From: Candidatus Jettenia sp. | GTDB taxonomy: Bacteria > Planctomycetota > Brocadiia > Brocadiales > Brocadiaceae | Length of the DNA: 64,000 nt | Direction: 5' to 3' | NCBI GenBank assembly: GCA_021650895.1 | Contig: CP091278.1 | Span: 1,021,659 to 1,085,658, forward strand | Shown here: positions 35,775 to 45,293 of the stretch, one piece after another | Layout of the letters: the number at the start of each line of letters is the position of its first letter | Position numbering within the stretch: position 1 is the first letter of the stretch | Notes under the pieces: generated by a model | The model's input: only the letters and a program-made list of their open reading frames with translations | What the model was told of the DNA's origin: nothing | Database searches by the model: none | Made by a program: the position numbers and the translations under genes

Positions 35775-36185
35775 CTCCATAGCTGCCCAAAAGACTCTCT
35801 AACTTCAACTCTTTTGCTACATCCTGTATCGCCATCGGCCGACATTTCCTCCCTACAAAAAAGGCAAACCTCTTTGTGTAAAAAGGATTTCTCGAAAGCC
35901 ACTCTAACTCTTCACGTTTCACCTTCCCCCATCTCCGACACTGGACACGCCGAATCTCCACCTCCAGGTAAATACGCATCTCTCCGCTAGATAAGTTTCG
36001 TACCCGCTGCATCTTCTTGCCGTAATAGCTCCGGTGTGATGCACCACAACAACCGCACACCGTTTTTTGAGTCCGAACAAGCGGATAATACGCGCCTTTG
36101 CATCTCCAAATATCCCCTTTATCTCGGCCTTGGGACGGAACCCGGGGAAACGATATTCGTCCAGGAGCCGCTTCTTTTTTCCCAT
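35775..36185 (-). mobile_element. ISL3-family transposase N-terminal remnant
   Basis: From ATG 36185 one frame reads MGKKKRLLDEYRFPGFRPKA and then IFGDAKARIIRL. Near 36065 the match moves to another frame reading CGCCGASHRSYYGK, YLEVEIRRVQCRRWGKVKRE, NPFYTKRFAFFVGRKCR and AIQDVAKELKL, the zinc-finger and helix-turn-helix start of ISL3 transposases. One zinc cysteine is replaced (CRRW for CRRC). Similarity ends near 35775; the catalytic C-terminus is missing. Confidence 0.78.
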
Positions 36186-36404
36186 CGTCGCATCATGCCA
36201 TCTTTTTTCATCCCCTTCAACTCGTTTTTCCCTTTATTTTATGCCGCATCACAAATATTTCCCCTAAGAATTTTACCCACCCATTTCCATGATGATCCTT
36301 TATTTTAATTGACAAATACACCACTTTTAGCTAAAAACCCCGATAAGATTAAGGAAACCGTTTAGCGATAATTGGAAACAACATAGGCTATAAGGGGTGC
36401 CTTA

Positions 36405-37535
36405 TTATCTGAACAAATCAAGATATTCATACAGGGCAAACATGCGATTGCGTGAATAACCGGTAATTTCTTTTAAAATATTTAACTTTTGAAAATCTTC
36501 AATCATCCTGTTAACCCGTGGGAAAGTCATATTCAATTCTTGTGCGGCATGTTTAACGGTAATAATTGGATCAGAAAATAAGACCAGCAACAGCTTCTGG
36601 CCTTGGTTGGTACGGCTACCTAATGATACAATCCTTTGTTCATACTGTTGTCTCAGCTTTATTATCGCCTCAAATGTTTCTTTTCCGCTTTTAGCCGTGG
36701 TAATAACACCCATAAGAAAAAATCTAATCCATTGCTCCAGATCATTTGAAGCCCGCACCATAGTAAGAGAGTCATAATAGGACCCTTTGTTACGTTCAAA
36801 AAAATCTGACAAATATAAGGTAGGTTTTTTTAATATTCCCAGGGCGACAAGTTGTAAAGTAATTAATAATCGCCCGGTCCTTCCATTACCATCCAAAAAT
36901 GGATGAATTGTCTCAAACTGATAATGGGCTATAGCGATTTTGATAAGATGTGGAATATCAAGTTCCTTGTTATGTAAAAACTTCTCAAAATCAGTTAACA
37001 GCGCAGGTAACTCATCCGGATGCGGCGGTATAAAAAAGGCATCTTGCAAGCTTGAACCCCCAATCCAGTTCTGGCTTCTTCTTATTTCCCCAGGAGATTT
37101 TGATTCACCTCTTACCCCGGATAATAAAACACCATGTGTCTCTTTTATCAGACGCATCGAAATGGGAAGTTTTTCAAGTTCACCTATTGCAAAATTCATA
37201 GCACGGATATAATTTTGTACCTCAATCCAATCGTCTCTTTTTTCAGGATTAATTTCCTCTTCCGGTAAAATAGCTTCGTCTATTTTCGTGCGTGTTCCTT
37301 CGATACGACTGGATGTAGTAGCTTCTTTTGCCACATGCATTTTGATAAAAAAATCAACATCTGGCACTAGCATCGAGTATGCGTTCAATTCTCCTACATA
37401 CCGCATCGCTTCTTCCAAAAGTAAGTTTATTTTTCTATCGCACCATTCAAAAGGCTTATTGATCAAAGAGGGACTAAAACTTTTGTATTGATATTGTTGC
37501 TTATAAATCCCTGATATATATACTTCTTTTTCCAT
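36405..37535 (-). CDS. Fic-domain AMP transferase with N-terminal inhibitory motif
   Basis: 376 residues from ATG 37535 (the frame stays open to 37607 without a better start). An N-terminal Fic_N region comes first, then the inhibitory (S/T)xxxE(G/N) motif SSRIEG at 75-80, the Fic core with catalytic [12 protein letters not shown] at 211-222, and a C-terminal winged helix ([19 protein letters not shown]). Fic enzymes transfer AMP or related groups onto target proteins; the inhibitory glutamate (Glu79) keeps them off until relieved. The type is common and often mobile. It stands alone, next to IS debris, with an AT-rich upstream region. Confidence 0.9.
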   Translation of the reverse strand: MEKEVYISGIYKQQYQYKSFSPSLINKPFEWCDRKINLLLEEAMRYVGELNAYSMLVPDVDFFIKMHVAKEATTSSRIEGTRTKIDEAILPEEEINPEKRDDWIEVQNYIRAMNFAIGELEKLPISMRLIKETHGVLLSGVRGESKSPGEIRRSQNWIGGSSLQDAFFIPPHPDELPALLTDFEKFLHNKELDIPHLIKIAIAHYQFETIHPFLDGNGRTGRLLITLQLVALGILKKPTLYLSDFFERNKGSYYDSLTMVRASNDLEQWIRFFLMGVITTAKSGKETFEAIIKLRQQYEQRIVSLGSRTNQGQKLLLVLFSDPIITVKHAAQELNMTFPRVNRMIEDFQKLNILKEITGYSRNRMFALYEYLDLFR

Positions 37536-37740
37536 AAAATTAAAAATAAGGGTTTCTATATTTACATTAATAATTAATATTGTTAATAAAATATATCTTA
37601 TTAACATTTTATAGTTATATTGTTAATATAATAAACTCTTATTAACATTTCCAGCATTTTCCTCAAAGTAAAATTCTAAAACAGAAAATAATCTTTCGAT
37701 TGCTTACCTTATCATAATAAATATGACAAAACATCCTTCT

Positions 37741-38604
37741 CTAAAATAATGTGATAACAACTACCCCAATAACCATAATAGTACTGCCGATTAATCGCTC
37801 CCTTATATTCGTTTCTTTAAACCAAAAAGCGCCGTACAGTATACCAAAAAGGAGACTTGTACGTTTTACTGAAATGGCATAAGGAACTTCTACGATGTTT
37901 ACAGCTAAAAAATGGGTAACGGTAGCAAGAGCCATAGATAGACCAATCAGGATGAACAGGGTAATGTGAGGAACCGCTTGTTTAACCTTACCACGTCTCT
38001 TCCATAATAAAATAGGAAGGACAATCAGAGTAAGAATCGGAAGATACGTTGAAGCAAAGAATAATGAACTCGAATGTAATACAGCCATTTTCCCCAGGTT
38101 GGATGTGATACTATAGATGAAGGCAACGATAATCATGTATACCGACCCGCGTTCCCGCCGTATGGCCTTAAAGGGTTCTAATATGCCTTTCCTCGTAGTC
38201 TTTACATGAAGTAAATAGGCCCCAATAGTAGTAAGAGATATCCCTATGATTCCATAGCTATCTAACTTTTCCCCAAGGATAAGATTTGAGGTAAAGATCA
38301 TAAAGACAGGACTTAACGCCAGAAACGGCAAAGTTAAGGATAAAGGAGAGGCTTTAATAGCCTTCATGTAGAGTATAAGCGCCGTAATTTCTAAGGGAAG
38401 TAAAATGAGGATTGCAAGGAAAAAATACCTGTCTAGCGCTGGTATTTCTATAAAGGGTAAAATTAAGAGCACAAAAGGTGCAGCAAACGCAACACGCACC
38501 CATGCAACGAGGTATTCGCTGCTCTCGGTGAGAGATTTTTTACAAAATGCATCGGTCGTTGCAGCAAAAAAGGCACAAGAGAGAGACAGAAAAAGCCAAT
38601 TCAA
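37741..38604 (-). CDS. EamA/DMT-family membrane transporter
   Basis: 287 residues with ten predicted membrane helices in two EamA repeats (about 1-135 and 150-287); the end of each repeat shows the family pattern (LGEKLDSYGIIGISLTTIGAYLL; then WFKETNIRERLIGSTIMVIG). Members export or import metabolites such as amino acids or nucleotide sugars; the substrate cannot be inferred. It is 33 bases downstream of the inactive M16 peptidase gene on the same strand and may be co-transcribed. Confidence 0.85.
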   Translation of the reverse strand: MNWLFLSLSCAFFAATTDAFCKKSLTESSEYLVAWVRVAFAAPFVLLILPFIEIPALDRYFFLAILILLPLEITALILYMKAIKASPLSLTLPFLALSPVFMIFTSNLILGEKLDSYGIIGISLTTIGAYLLHVKTTRKGILEPFKAIRRERGSVYMIIVAFIYSITSNLGKMAVLHSSSLFFASTYLPILTLIVLPILLWKRRGKVKQAVPHITLFILIGLSMALATVTHFLAVNIVEVPYAISVKRTSLLFGILYGAFWFKETNIRERLIGSTIMVIGVVVITLF

Positions 38605-38637
38605 GGTTAACCATCAAAAAAATAGTAATTGCATTAT

Positions 38638-40140
38638 TTATTTTAATTCAATAAGATTCACCTTCCCAAAATTATTCAGTGGTTTATCAAATCTTTCCTT
38701 ATCACCAACGACAAGAATCTTGATTTCATCCGGGTGCAGGTACTTTTTTGCAACTCGCTGAATATCGTCCCGGGTAATAGCTTTCACGTTGTCCAGATAG
38801 GTCTCGAGATAATTCAAGGGCAATCCTTCATATTCGATTTCTACCTTCTGTCCCACAATATTTGCACTGGTAACAAATCTAAAGATAAATTGATTCATAA
38901 AGGTCTCTTTTGCCTGCGCTAGTTCTTCGTCACCGACCGGTGTATTACGCATCTTATCAAGCTCTTCCAGGGCAATTGAGATAGCGCGATTAGTAGATTC
39001 CAATTTCGTTTGACATGATACAAAAAACATCCCAAGGTCTTGTGAGGTTTGAAAAGCGCTGAAAGCTGAATAGGCAAGCCCTTCATCGGAACGGATTCTG
39101 CTGAGAATACGTGCATTAAAACTTCCTCCGCCTAAAATAAAATTCATGATCGTAACAGGAAAATAATCAGGACTTCTCCGGTGAATTCCCAGGTGCCCCA
39201 TCATTACATTTGCCTGATTAATATCCTTGTAAATATTATACACAGACCTTTCGAACTGCCTTTCAACTTTAGGAACCTCCGGAAATTGGATATTCTCTTT
39301 CTTCCAGCCTGCAAATACTTCATTGAGCTTTTTGATAATCTCCTCTTTATTGAAATCTCCGGAGATACCAAGAATAATATTATTGGGATGGAAGTACTTT
39401 TTATGGAAGGCAATCATATCTTCCCTGGTAATCTTTTCAATAGACTCCAGGGTCCCTTCAACCCTTCTGCTATATGGATGTTTGCTATCATAAATAATTT
39501 TACGGAATTCCCTGTTCGCAATTTGCGATGGATTATCATTTTCACGCCGGATAATCTCAACAACTTCATCCTTTCTCATCTGAATCTTATCTTCCGGAAA
39601 GGCAGGATGCATCAGCACATCAGCAAAGATTTTCAGTCCTTTGTCAATATCTTTTTTGAGTACAGATAAGGTTGCGTTACCTGACTCACGATCAATGGAT
39701 GTTTCCACTGAGGCTGCCATAAATTCGAGTTCTTCATTCATCTTGTCTGCCTGCATAGACGGTGTACCACCGCTTCTCATTACATATCCTGTGAGATTGG
39801 CCAATCCTGCCTTTTCTGGCGGCTCATAGATTGCGCCTGTTCTAATACGTGCAACCATATTAAATATAGGCAGATTGTGATCCTCCAGGAGATACAATAT
39901 CATACCATTTTCCATAACAATCCTATCGACCTTTGGAGGGGCAAAATTAAGGGGTTTAAATTTAAACTGAGAAACCTTCTTGCCTCCCTCCGATTCCGGT
40001 GATGTAACTGGTGGAACAGCAGGTCGCTCATGCCCAAGCTCATGACTCTGGGCTTGTGCAAAGAGATTTGCAGGATGAACGATTGAGAATGCATACACTA
40101 TAACTACAAGAGAAAATACAAAATATTTATTTATAATCAC
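38638..40140 (-). CDS. M16-family peptidase-like protein, catalytically inactive subunit
   Basis: About 500 residues. GTG 40140 is favoured because GGAG lies 8 bases upstream and gives a clean signal peptide (IINKYFVFSLVVIVYAFSIV); ATG 40179 is the longer choice. Two M16 domains. At the zinc site position (GLANLTGYVMRSGG) the HxxEH motif is absent, so it should not cleave peptides, but GGGSFNARILSRIRSDEGLAYSAF, the substrate-binding glycine-rich and R/Y region, is kept. It pairs with the active M16 protein encoded 59 bases upstream, as in bacterial alpha/beta-type M16 heterodimers. Periplasmic-side location. Confidence 0.87.
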   Translation of the reverse strand: MIINKYFVFSLVVIVYAFSIVHPANLFAQAQSHELGHERPAVPPVTSPESEGGKKVSQFKFKPLNFAPPKVDRIVMENGMILYLLEDHNLPIFNMVARIRTGAIYEPPEKAGLANLTGYVMRSGGTPSMQADKMNEELEFMAASVETSIDRESGNATLSVLKKDIDKGLKIFADVLMHPAFPEDKIQMRKDEVVEIIRRENDNPSQIANREFRKIIYDSKHPYSRRVEGTLESIEKITREDMIAFHKKYFHPNNIILGISGDFNKEEIIKKLNEVFAGWKKENIQFPEVPKVERQFERSVYNIYKDINQANVMMGHLGIHRRSPDYFPVTIMNFILGGGSFNARILSRIRSDEGLAYSAFSAFQTSQDLGMFFVSCQTKLESTNRAISIALEELDKMRNTPVGDEELAQAKETFMNQFIFRFVTSANIVGQKVEIEYEGLPLNYLETYLDNVKAITRDDIQRVAKKYLHPDEIKILVVGDKERFDKPLNNFGKVNLIELK

Positions 40141-40199
40141 GTTAAAATCTCCAAATTTTCCAACCTTCAACTTATACATAAGAGTGCCAAGAAAAGGAT

Positions 40200-41750
40200 T
40201 TAATCAATAGTCATTGGTAATCCTGCTTTATGGGTTTCCTTTGTTTCTTCTGCCTTACCATTACCATGTTCTTTTTTTATAAGGGTAGCCACGGTACGGT
40301 TTCTCTTTACCAGATATTTTTTTGCAACCCGCATCACATCTTCAGCAGTTACTTGTGATAGTTTATCCATAAAGGTATTGATGTAACGCCAATCAGCAAG
40401 AACCTCAAATTCTCCTATCTCGTTTGCAAGACCTGAGGCAGAATTAAGGCCCCGAATAAATTCCGCTTCCAGCTGATTCTTGATCTTTTGCAGTTCCCAA
40501 TCAGAGGGCGGGGCATTTTTTAGTTTTTCAATTTCTTCATACAGAGCAGACTCTACCTCTTCCACCGTATGTGGCGCCCTTGGCGCGGCAAGGAGAACGA
40601 ACGAATCCGGATATTTACTAATTTGATTAAAGGCATGGGCCATAACGGCAATACGCTTATTTTCAACCAGAGATCTATACAATCTTGAAGTCCTGCCATC
40701 TGAAAGAAGCGAGGCTAACACATCCAGCGCATATAAGTCGGGGTGCCCAATCTGTGGAATATGATATGAAATAGCGATATAAGGATTTGATTCAAACTCT
40801 ACCTCAGTTCTCCGTTCTCCTTTCTGTTCAGGCTCAATAGTCTTAACCCTGGGAGGAGTAGGCTGGCTCGGAATATTGCTAAAGTATTGTTCTACTAATT
40901 TTATTGCAGTATCAGGATTAAAATCCCCAACCATAACGATCACCGCATTATTCGGGGCATAATATTTCTTAAAATATTCTGCAGTTTCTGCCTTAGTAAT
41001 ATTTTGTACATCTGATCGCCATCCAATCGTAGGCCAACGGTAGGGATGAGCAATGAAAGATACAGCGTTTAATTGTTCCATTAACAAACCGAAGGGGCTA
41101 TTCTCTGTCCTGAGCCGCCTCTCCTCCATGACGACATCCCGCTCAGAATAGAATTCCCGGAGTACGAGATTTTTCATTCTATCCGATTCTATAAATGCCC
41201 ACAACTCCAGTTTGTTTGCCGGGAGATTACAGAAATAGTAAGTGCCGTCACTACTGGTTGCAGCATTAAGGCCTGCAGCTCCATGCCGAAAATAGAGAGC
41301 AAAGACCTCGTCTTTCACCACCAAATCCCTGAGTTTTTTTCTGACTTCTTCCAGTTCCTTTTCAAAGGATGCAATCTTTTTCGTATCTGGGATATCTTTA
41401 TTCCTTTCTGCAGAGATTCTTATAACTAAATCATCCTCTTTATCAAGTAAAGGTTTTTCTGCAGCGAAATCCTTAGTTCCGAATATTTTTGTTCCCTTAA
41501 ACATCATATGCTCGAAAAGGTGTGAAACTCCGGTAATTCCAGGCCGCTCATCTGCTGAACCAACTTTATAATTAATACGGACACAGACAATAGGCACATC
41601 GTGTTTTTCAAACATAAGTAATTTTAAACCATTCTTAAATACATGCTCCTTTACATCAAGCTTAAGAGATTCTGCATATATTCCCCTTGTTGTAAAAAGC
41701 ATAACAAGCATTATGGCAGAAAAAATTGATGCAAGCGCTTTTTTTCTCAT
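40200..41750 (-). CDS. M16-family zinc peptidase, active subunit
   Basis: 516 residues from ATG 41750 with signal peptide (RKKALASIFSAIMLVMLFT); an ATG at 41768 or the frame start 41840 are less likely. The inverted zinc motif HLFEH is at 77-81 and the distal glutamate lies in ERRLRTENSPFG. Between them is a charged stretch of about 50 residues (coiled-coil-like, FEKELEEVRKKLRDL), longer than in classic M16 enzymes. It degrades peptides or processes precursors outside the cytoplasm together with the inactive partner downstream. Confidence 0.9.
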   Translation of the reverse strand: MRKKALASIFSAIMLVMLFTTRGIYAESLKLDVKEHVFKNGLKLLMFEKHDVPIVCVRINYKVGSADERPGITGVSHLFEHMMFKGTKIFGTKDFAAEKPLLDKEDDLVIRISAERNKDIPDTKKIASFEKELEEVRKKLRDLVVKDEVFALYFRHGAAGLNAATSSDGTYYFCNLPANKLELWAFIESDRMKNLVLREFYSERDVVMEERRLRTENSPFGLLMEQLNAVSFIAHPYRWPTIGWRSDVQNITKAETAEYFKKYYAPNNAVIVMVGDFNPDTAIKLVEQYFSNIPSQPTPPRVKTIEPEQKGERRTEVEFESNPYIAISYHIPQIGHPDLYALDVLASLLSDGRTSRLYRSLVENKRIAVMAHAFNQISKYPDSFVLLAAPRAPHTVEEVESALYEEIEKLKNAPPSDWELQKIKNQLEAEFIRGLNSASGLANEIGEFEVLADWRYINTFMDKLSQVTAEDVMRVAKKYLVKRNRTVATLIKKEHGNGKAEETKETHKAGLPMTID

Positions 41751-42156
41751 TTTCTGTACACTCCACATTTTGTTATTACTGAATGAATATTCTATAAAGA
41801 AGTAAAGATTTTCAAAACAACCCTGCGTTATATATTTCATGAAAGATAGTATAAATAAACCCTTATCAGCCTTAATTAGTTCCCGAATTTCTATCTGCTC
41901 TTCTTTAACCGCACTTTAGTCATAAGAGGTACACAGCATACTACTATACTATAAGCAAGGGCTATTTTCTTTTCCTTGAAAACATCTTAACCGCTCCGAT
42001 ACATTAGGTCAATAAAAAGTTTATTATTCATAAACAAGGTTATGAGAAATGACCCTTGAATATAAGATATAATCATGTTAATATAAAAATTTATGTAAGT
42101 TAAGTCATATTTTCGTTAGGAAAAGGGGATTTTCTGTAATATTACGAGGAGTTATT
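41751..42156. other. Divergent intergenic region
   Basis: AT-rich spacer between the leftward M16 genes and the rightward thioredoxin gene. It should carry both promoters. ACGAGGAG 7 bases before 42157 is the ribosome binding site of the thioredoxin gene. No repeat or RNA is recognised. Confidence 0.4.
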
Positions 42157-43095
42157 ATGAGAAAAATGGGCTTTTTAATTTTAACGGCAATCACTTCTAT
42201 TTTCTTTGTATGGACGGGGTGTGTAGTTACTGCTGGCGAGCTAAGAAATGATGCGACTGCAGCAAAACAGTTAGAGTTTATCCGAAGGAATTTAAGCAAC
42301 CTTACCGAAATGAAGGTTGCAGATGCAAAGAAATATTATGAAGAATCATTAAAATCCCTGAATACCTTGATTGAAAAATATGCCGGAACAGAACAGGAAT
42401 TAGAAGCAAAATTTTATATTGGCGCTATTTACAATGAGATGCATACCTACGATGAAGCAATTAAATACTTTGATATTGTATTAAGTCATGAAGGAATTGA
42501 TTCAAATTTTAAGGCACGCTCACTGTACTTTAAGATAAAAGCCCTTTTGGGAAAGGGTGACATTGTAAAAGCAAAAGAAACAATTGCAGAATTAAAGCTC
42601 ATAGAGCCTGCGGCAGCCGATAGTTTCGGTAGTGAATTAAGTGGTTTGGTACGCGTCGGCGCCGAAGCTCCAACGTTTAATGCCATGGATTTTAAGGGAA
42701 ATCAAATTGACTTATCGAAATACAGGGGAAATATAGTTATTCTTGATTTTTGGGCAACATGGTGCGATCCATGTTTGGAAGCATTCCCAAAAGTTAAAAA
42801 TATGTATAATAAATTCAAGGATAAAGGTGTTCAGTTTATTGGGGTAAGCCTTGATGATGATATTGAAAATGTACGGGGTTTTGTAAAACAGGAAAAGGTA
42901 GAATGGCCTCAGTTATTTGACGGAAAACGATGGAAAGGTGTACTTCCCGGTCTGTACCGTGTAAATATTATCCCTACCATGTTTGTTATCGACAGGGAAA
43001 GTAAGATCCGTTATATGGGAAGTAATCTAGAGAGCGCCACTCAAGTGGTTATGACACTTCTCTCAGAATCAAAAGATGTACCCTTGTTTCGATAA
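42157..43095 (+). CDS. TlpA-like thioredoxin lipoprotein with N-terminal TPR-like region
   Basis: 312 residues. Signal peptide with possible lipobox (VWTGC, Cys22). Residues 35-160 are helical repeats of TPR type (EAKFYIGAIYNEMHTYDEAIKYF). The C-terminal TlpA/ResA domain (about 168-305) has the active-site WCDPC (Cys203, Cys206) in FWATWCDPCLEAFPKV and the cis-proline region IIPTMFVID. It reduces disulfides outside the cytoplasm; apocytochrome c cysteines are the classic targets and would fit an organism rich in cytochrome c, but it is not beside the ccs genes. Single-gene unit closed by a hairpin. Confidence 0.9.
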   Translation: MRKMGFLILTAITSIFFVWTGCVVTAGELRNDATAAKQLEFIRRNLSNLTEMKVADAKKYYEESLKSLNTLIEKYAGTEQELEAKFYIGAIYNEMHTYDEAIKYFDIVLSHEGIDSNFKARSLYFKIKALLGKGDIVKAKETIAELKLIEPAAADSFGSELSGLVRVGAEAPTFNAMDFKGNQIDLSKYRGNIVILDFWATWCDPCLEAFPKVKNMYNKFKDKGVQFIGVSLDDDIENVRGFVKQEKVEWPQLFDGKRWKGVLPGLYRVNIIPTMFVIDRESKIRYMGSNLESATQVVMTLLSESKDVPLFR

Positions 43096-43107
43096 TGATT
43101 TTTCGCT

Positions 43108-43148
43108 ATATGGAGGAGATGCCCCTGGTGGGCGCGTCTCCTCCATAT
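43108..43148 (+). terminator. Strong hairpin after the TlpA-like gene
   Basis: ATATGGAGGAGA (43108-43119) pairs perfectly with TCTCCTCCATAT (43137-43148), with an inner GCCC/GGGC stem. It begins 13 bases after the stop codon. There is no T-run, so it may be an mRNA-stabilising or rho-assisted end. Its right arm overlaps the CCATATGCATCAAGCTAA repeat end at 43143-43160. Confidence 0.6.
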
Positions 43149-43289
43149 GCATCAAGCTAAGAGCCAATAGGCCTCCCCTTTAGAAAGCTCATCGTTTTAC
43201 TCACATCCCTTTGCTCCCATAGGAAACACACGATACTCAGCAGAAAATTCATTGCCTATTTTAATGTATGGGAATTTCAAAGCAATTCT

Positions 43290-43446
43290 GTAGTGGCAAG
43301 GCGTGCCTTGCCACTACTGTTATAAAAGTTGCTGAAGGCCCAATTTAGCGTTAAGGAATTTCAATAATTCTGTAGGGCAACCCTTTAGGGTTGCTATCCT
43401 CGCGCAGGTATTCAGGCGGAGAGGCAAGGCTAAAGCCTCGCCCTAC
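43290..43446 (+). repeat. Composite palindromic repeat, copy 1 (A then B)
   Basis: Part A (43290-43317) is GTAGTGGCAAGGC, two bases, GCCTTGCCACTAC, a perfect palindrome. Part B (43372-43446) starts GTAGGGCAACCCTTTAGG and ends CTAAAGCCTCGCCCTAC, a long stem with an internal GGGTTGC/CAAGGC asymmetry. Copies occur at 51033-51151 (opposite orientation) and 54930-55062; this and the last copy also share AGGAATTTCAAAGCAA-type flanks before A. Confidence 0.88.
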
Positions 43447-43448
43447 AT

Positions 43449-43783
43449 CTTGCATAAAAGATAAAAGTAGTCAAAGGCCTAATTTATAGGCAACAAAAAT
43501 AGAAAGTCACTTAGTAACTGGCATCCGAATTACTCAAAATAAGGTGCAAACCTGACTCGGAAGTTGTCCAAAAAGGTTATCTTTCCACAGTTATTGCGGG
43601 CAAGCCAAAGTGCAGAGCAAAGCAAAGAAGAAGTAATCCTTCTTGATCCCCCTTTAAAAAGGGGGAAATCCCTCTCCCCCTTCTAACTCATCCTTACCTA
43701 CATCTTTAGAATACCATGAAAAGATGTCTCGACGGGGGCGGGGCGTCTCTCGAGAAATTTCTATGCCCTGTAAGCCTATTCCT
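43449..43783. other. Repeat-rich intergenic DNA
   Basis: No gene. Contains a poly-C/poly-G tract (about 43648-43682, CCCCCTTTAAAAAGGGGGAAA) of the same kind as the tracts at 58553-58960. Frames in this area are products of the palindromes and are not credible genes. Confidence 0.5.
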
Positions 43784-43908
43784 GGGTGGCACTGACAAAC
43801 TCTGTTTGTCAGTGTGGTATATTCCCTATCCACGGGTGTATTCGAACAACACGGACAAGCCATATCCCCGTTCAAGACGTACGGGGATATGGTTTGTCCG
43901 TGCCACCC
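43784..43908 (+). repeat. Double-hairpin palindromic element
   Basis: Outer inverted repeat GGGTGGCAC (43784-43792) / GTGCCACCC (43900-43908). Inside are an 11-bp hairpin CACTGACAAAC/GTTTGTCAGTG (43790-43814) and a 21-bp hairpin of 43851-43871 with 43881-43901 (one G-T mismatch, 9-base loop). No coding content. It looks like a non-autonomous repeat; I see no second copy in the window. Confidence 0.8.
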
Positions 43909-44002
43909 TGTTTCGTCTTATCACAATACTCAAATTTACCTCTCTGACTCGTGGGTAAAGATAAACTTTTTAAAGGGGGTTAGGGGTAGGTTCCTTCCCC
44001 TG

Positions 44003-44028
44003 GAGAAACGCAACATCTTGCGTCTCTA
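44003..44028 (+). repeat. Short GAGACGCAA-type hairpin repeat
   Basis: GAGAAACGCAA / TTGCGTCTCT form an imperfect hairpin with a CATC loop. The same layout is found at 53689-53720. Repeats reading AGAGACGCAA...TTGCGTCTCT are widespread in cyanobacterial and other genomes, from general knowledge. Confidence 0.6.
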
Positions 44029-44183
44029 CCATTGTGTACATGGTAAAGACTGATCAAGATATCGGAAAATCTGTGATTTACAAACAATCCCCGGATAACC
44101 TGTTACCTACAAGTCCGAAAAGTCCATTCCATTATATTTACTCTGAATAAACACAAGATATTATTACACCTATCTTTAAGCAT

Positions 44184-45293
44184 TTACTCAAATCTTCCAT
44201 ATGCCTCGTATATTTCGGCAAATTGTCTGTGAAAGTCCGTAAATACCTCGAGCGCTGTAGGGTCAAAATGTGCGGGCATGGTTCTCCCATCACCCTCACT
44301 GATTATCTTCACTGTCTTCTCATGATCAAAGGCAGGTTTATAGTTCCTCCTGCTGCGAAGCGCATCGTATTGATCTGCTATATTCATTATCCTTCCTTCC
44401 CTCGGAATTTCTTCTCCCTTAAGGCTGTTTGGATAACCACTCCCATCCCATCGCTCATGGTGGGATAGCGCGATTCTTTCTGCCATTTTAATGATATGTG
44501 ATGTAGAGCCCTGAAGAATCTTGCTGCCTATTGTTGTATGAGTTTTCATCAAAGCAAACTCTTCCGGGTTAAGACTTGAAGGTTTCAGGAGAATTTCTGC
44601 CGGAATGCCAACCTTACCTATATCATGCATGGGGCTTGCGTAAAAGATCGTTTCAATATCCTCCCGGGAACCACCGAGTCCCTTCTCCAGAGTTGCGCAA
44701 TAATGACATACCCTCTTTATATGGGAAGCGGTGCTTTCATCCTTATATTCGGCGATGATCGTTAGCCGATGGATTGTTTCGATGTATCCTTCTTTTATCT
44801 TCTTCTCAGATTCTTCTAATTGTCTATTGGTAAGTATGAGTGGTGATGTCCTTTTATTGACCTCTTCTTCAAAAAATTCATTATGCCATCTAAGAAAATC
44901 TTCAAGCTCTTTTATTCTCAGAAGATTTTTTACCCTTACCATAAGTTCCATACGATCAATAGGTTTTGTGATAACATCGTTTGCGCCGCACTCAAGGGCT
45001 TTACTCGTGGAATGTTTATCACCAAGAGAGGTTACCATAATAACAGGAATGTGTTTTGTTGATGGATCTTCTTTTAGTCTTTTACATGTCTCATAACCAT
45101 CCATCCTGGGCAATATACTATCGAGGGAAATCAGGTCTGGAGAAATAGTTTTTACTTTTTCTAGTACTTCAAATCCATTTCTGGCTATATAAAAGGTGTA
45201 GATATTCTGGGTAAGTATGTAACTCATAAACCGTAATGTTATTTCTGCATCACCGGCTATAAGAATTTTTAGCTTCTTTGTTTGCTCAATCAT
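44184..45293 (-). CDS. Response regulator with HD-GYP phosphodiesterase domain
   Basis: 369 residues. Receiver domain 1-125 with phospho-acceptor Asp58 ([12 protein letters not shown]) and Lys110. HD-GYP domain about 165-369 with His223-Asp224 (HDIGKVG), [11 protein letters not shown] and GYP at 286-288. HD-GYP proteins degrade cyclic di-GMP to GMP (RpfG type). The last residues after [14 protein letters not shown] are normal for the family. No cognate kinase is fused or adjacent; the hybrid kinase lies 600 bases upstream on the same strand. It may counteract the GGDEF-EAL protein. Confidence 0.9.
   Translation of the reverse strand: MIEQTKKLKILIAGDAEITLRFMSYILTQNIYTFYIARNGFEVLEKVKTISPDLISLDSILPRMDGYETCKRLKEDPSTKHIPVIMVTSLGDKHSTSKALECGANDVITKPIDRMELMVRVKNLLRIKELEDFLRWHNEFFEEEVNKRTSPLILTNRQLEESEKKIKEGYIETIHRLTIIAEYKDESTASHIKRVCHYCATLEKGLGGSREDIETIFYASPMHDIGKVGIPAEILLKPSSLNPEEFALMKTHTTIGSKILQGSTSHIIKMAERIALSHHERWDGSGYPNSLKGEEIPREGRIMNIADQYDALRSRRNYKPAFDHEKTVKIISEGDGRTMPAHFDPTALEVFTDFHRQFAEIYEAYGRFE

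Noticed and set aside
43654-44053. Several frames in the 43.6-44.1 kb gap
   Set aside because: They are translations of the palindromic repeats and G/C tracts, with no ribosome binding sites and low-complexity composition.
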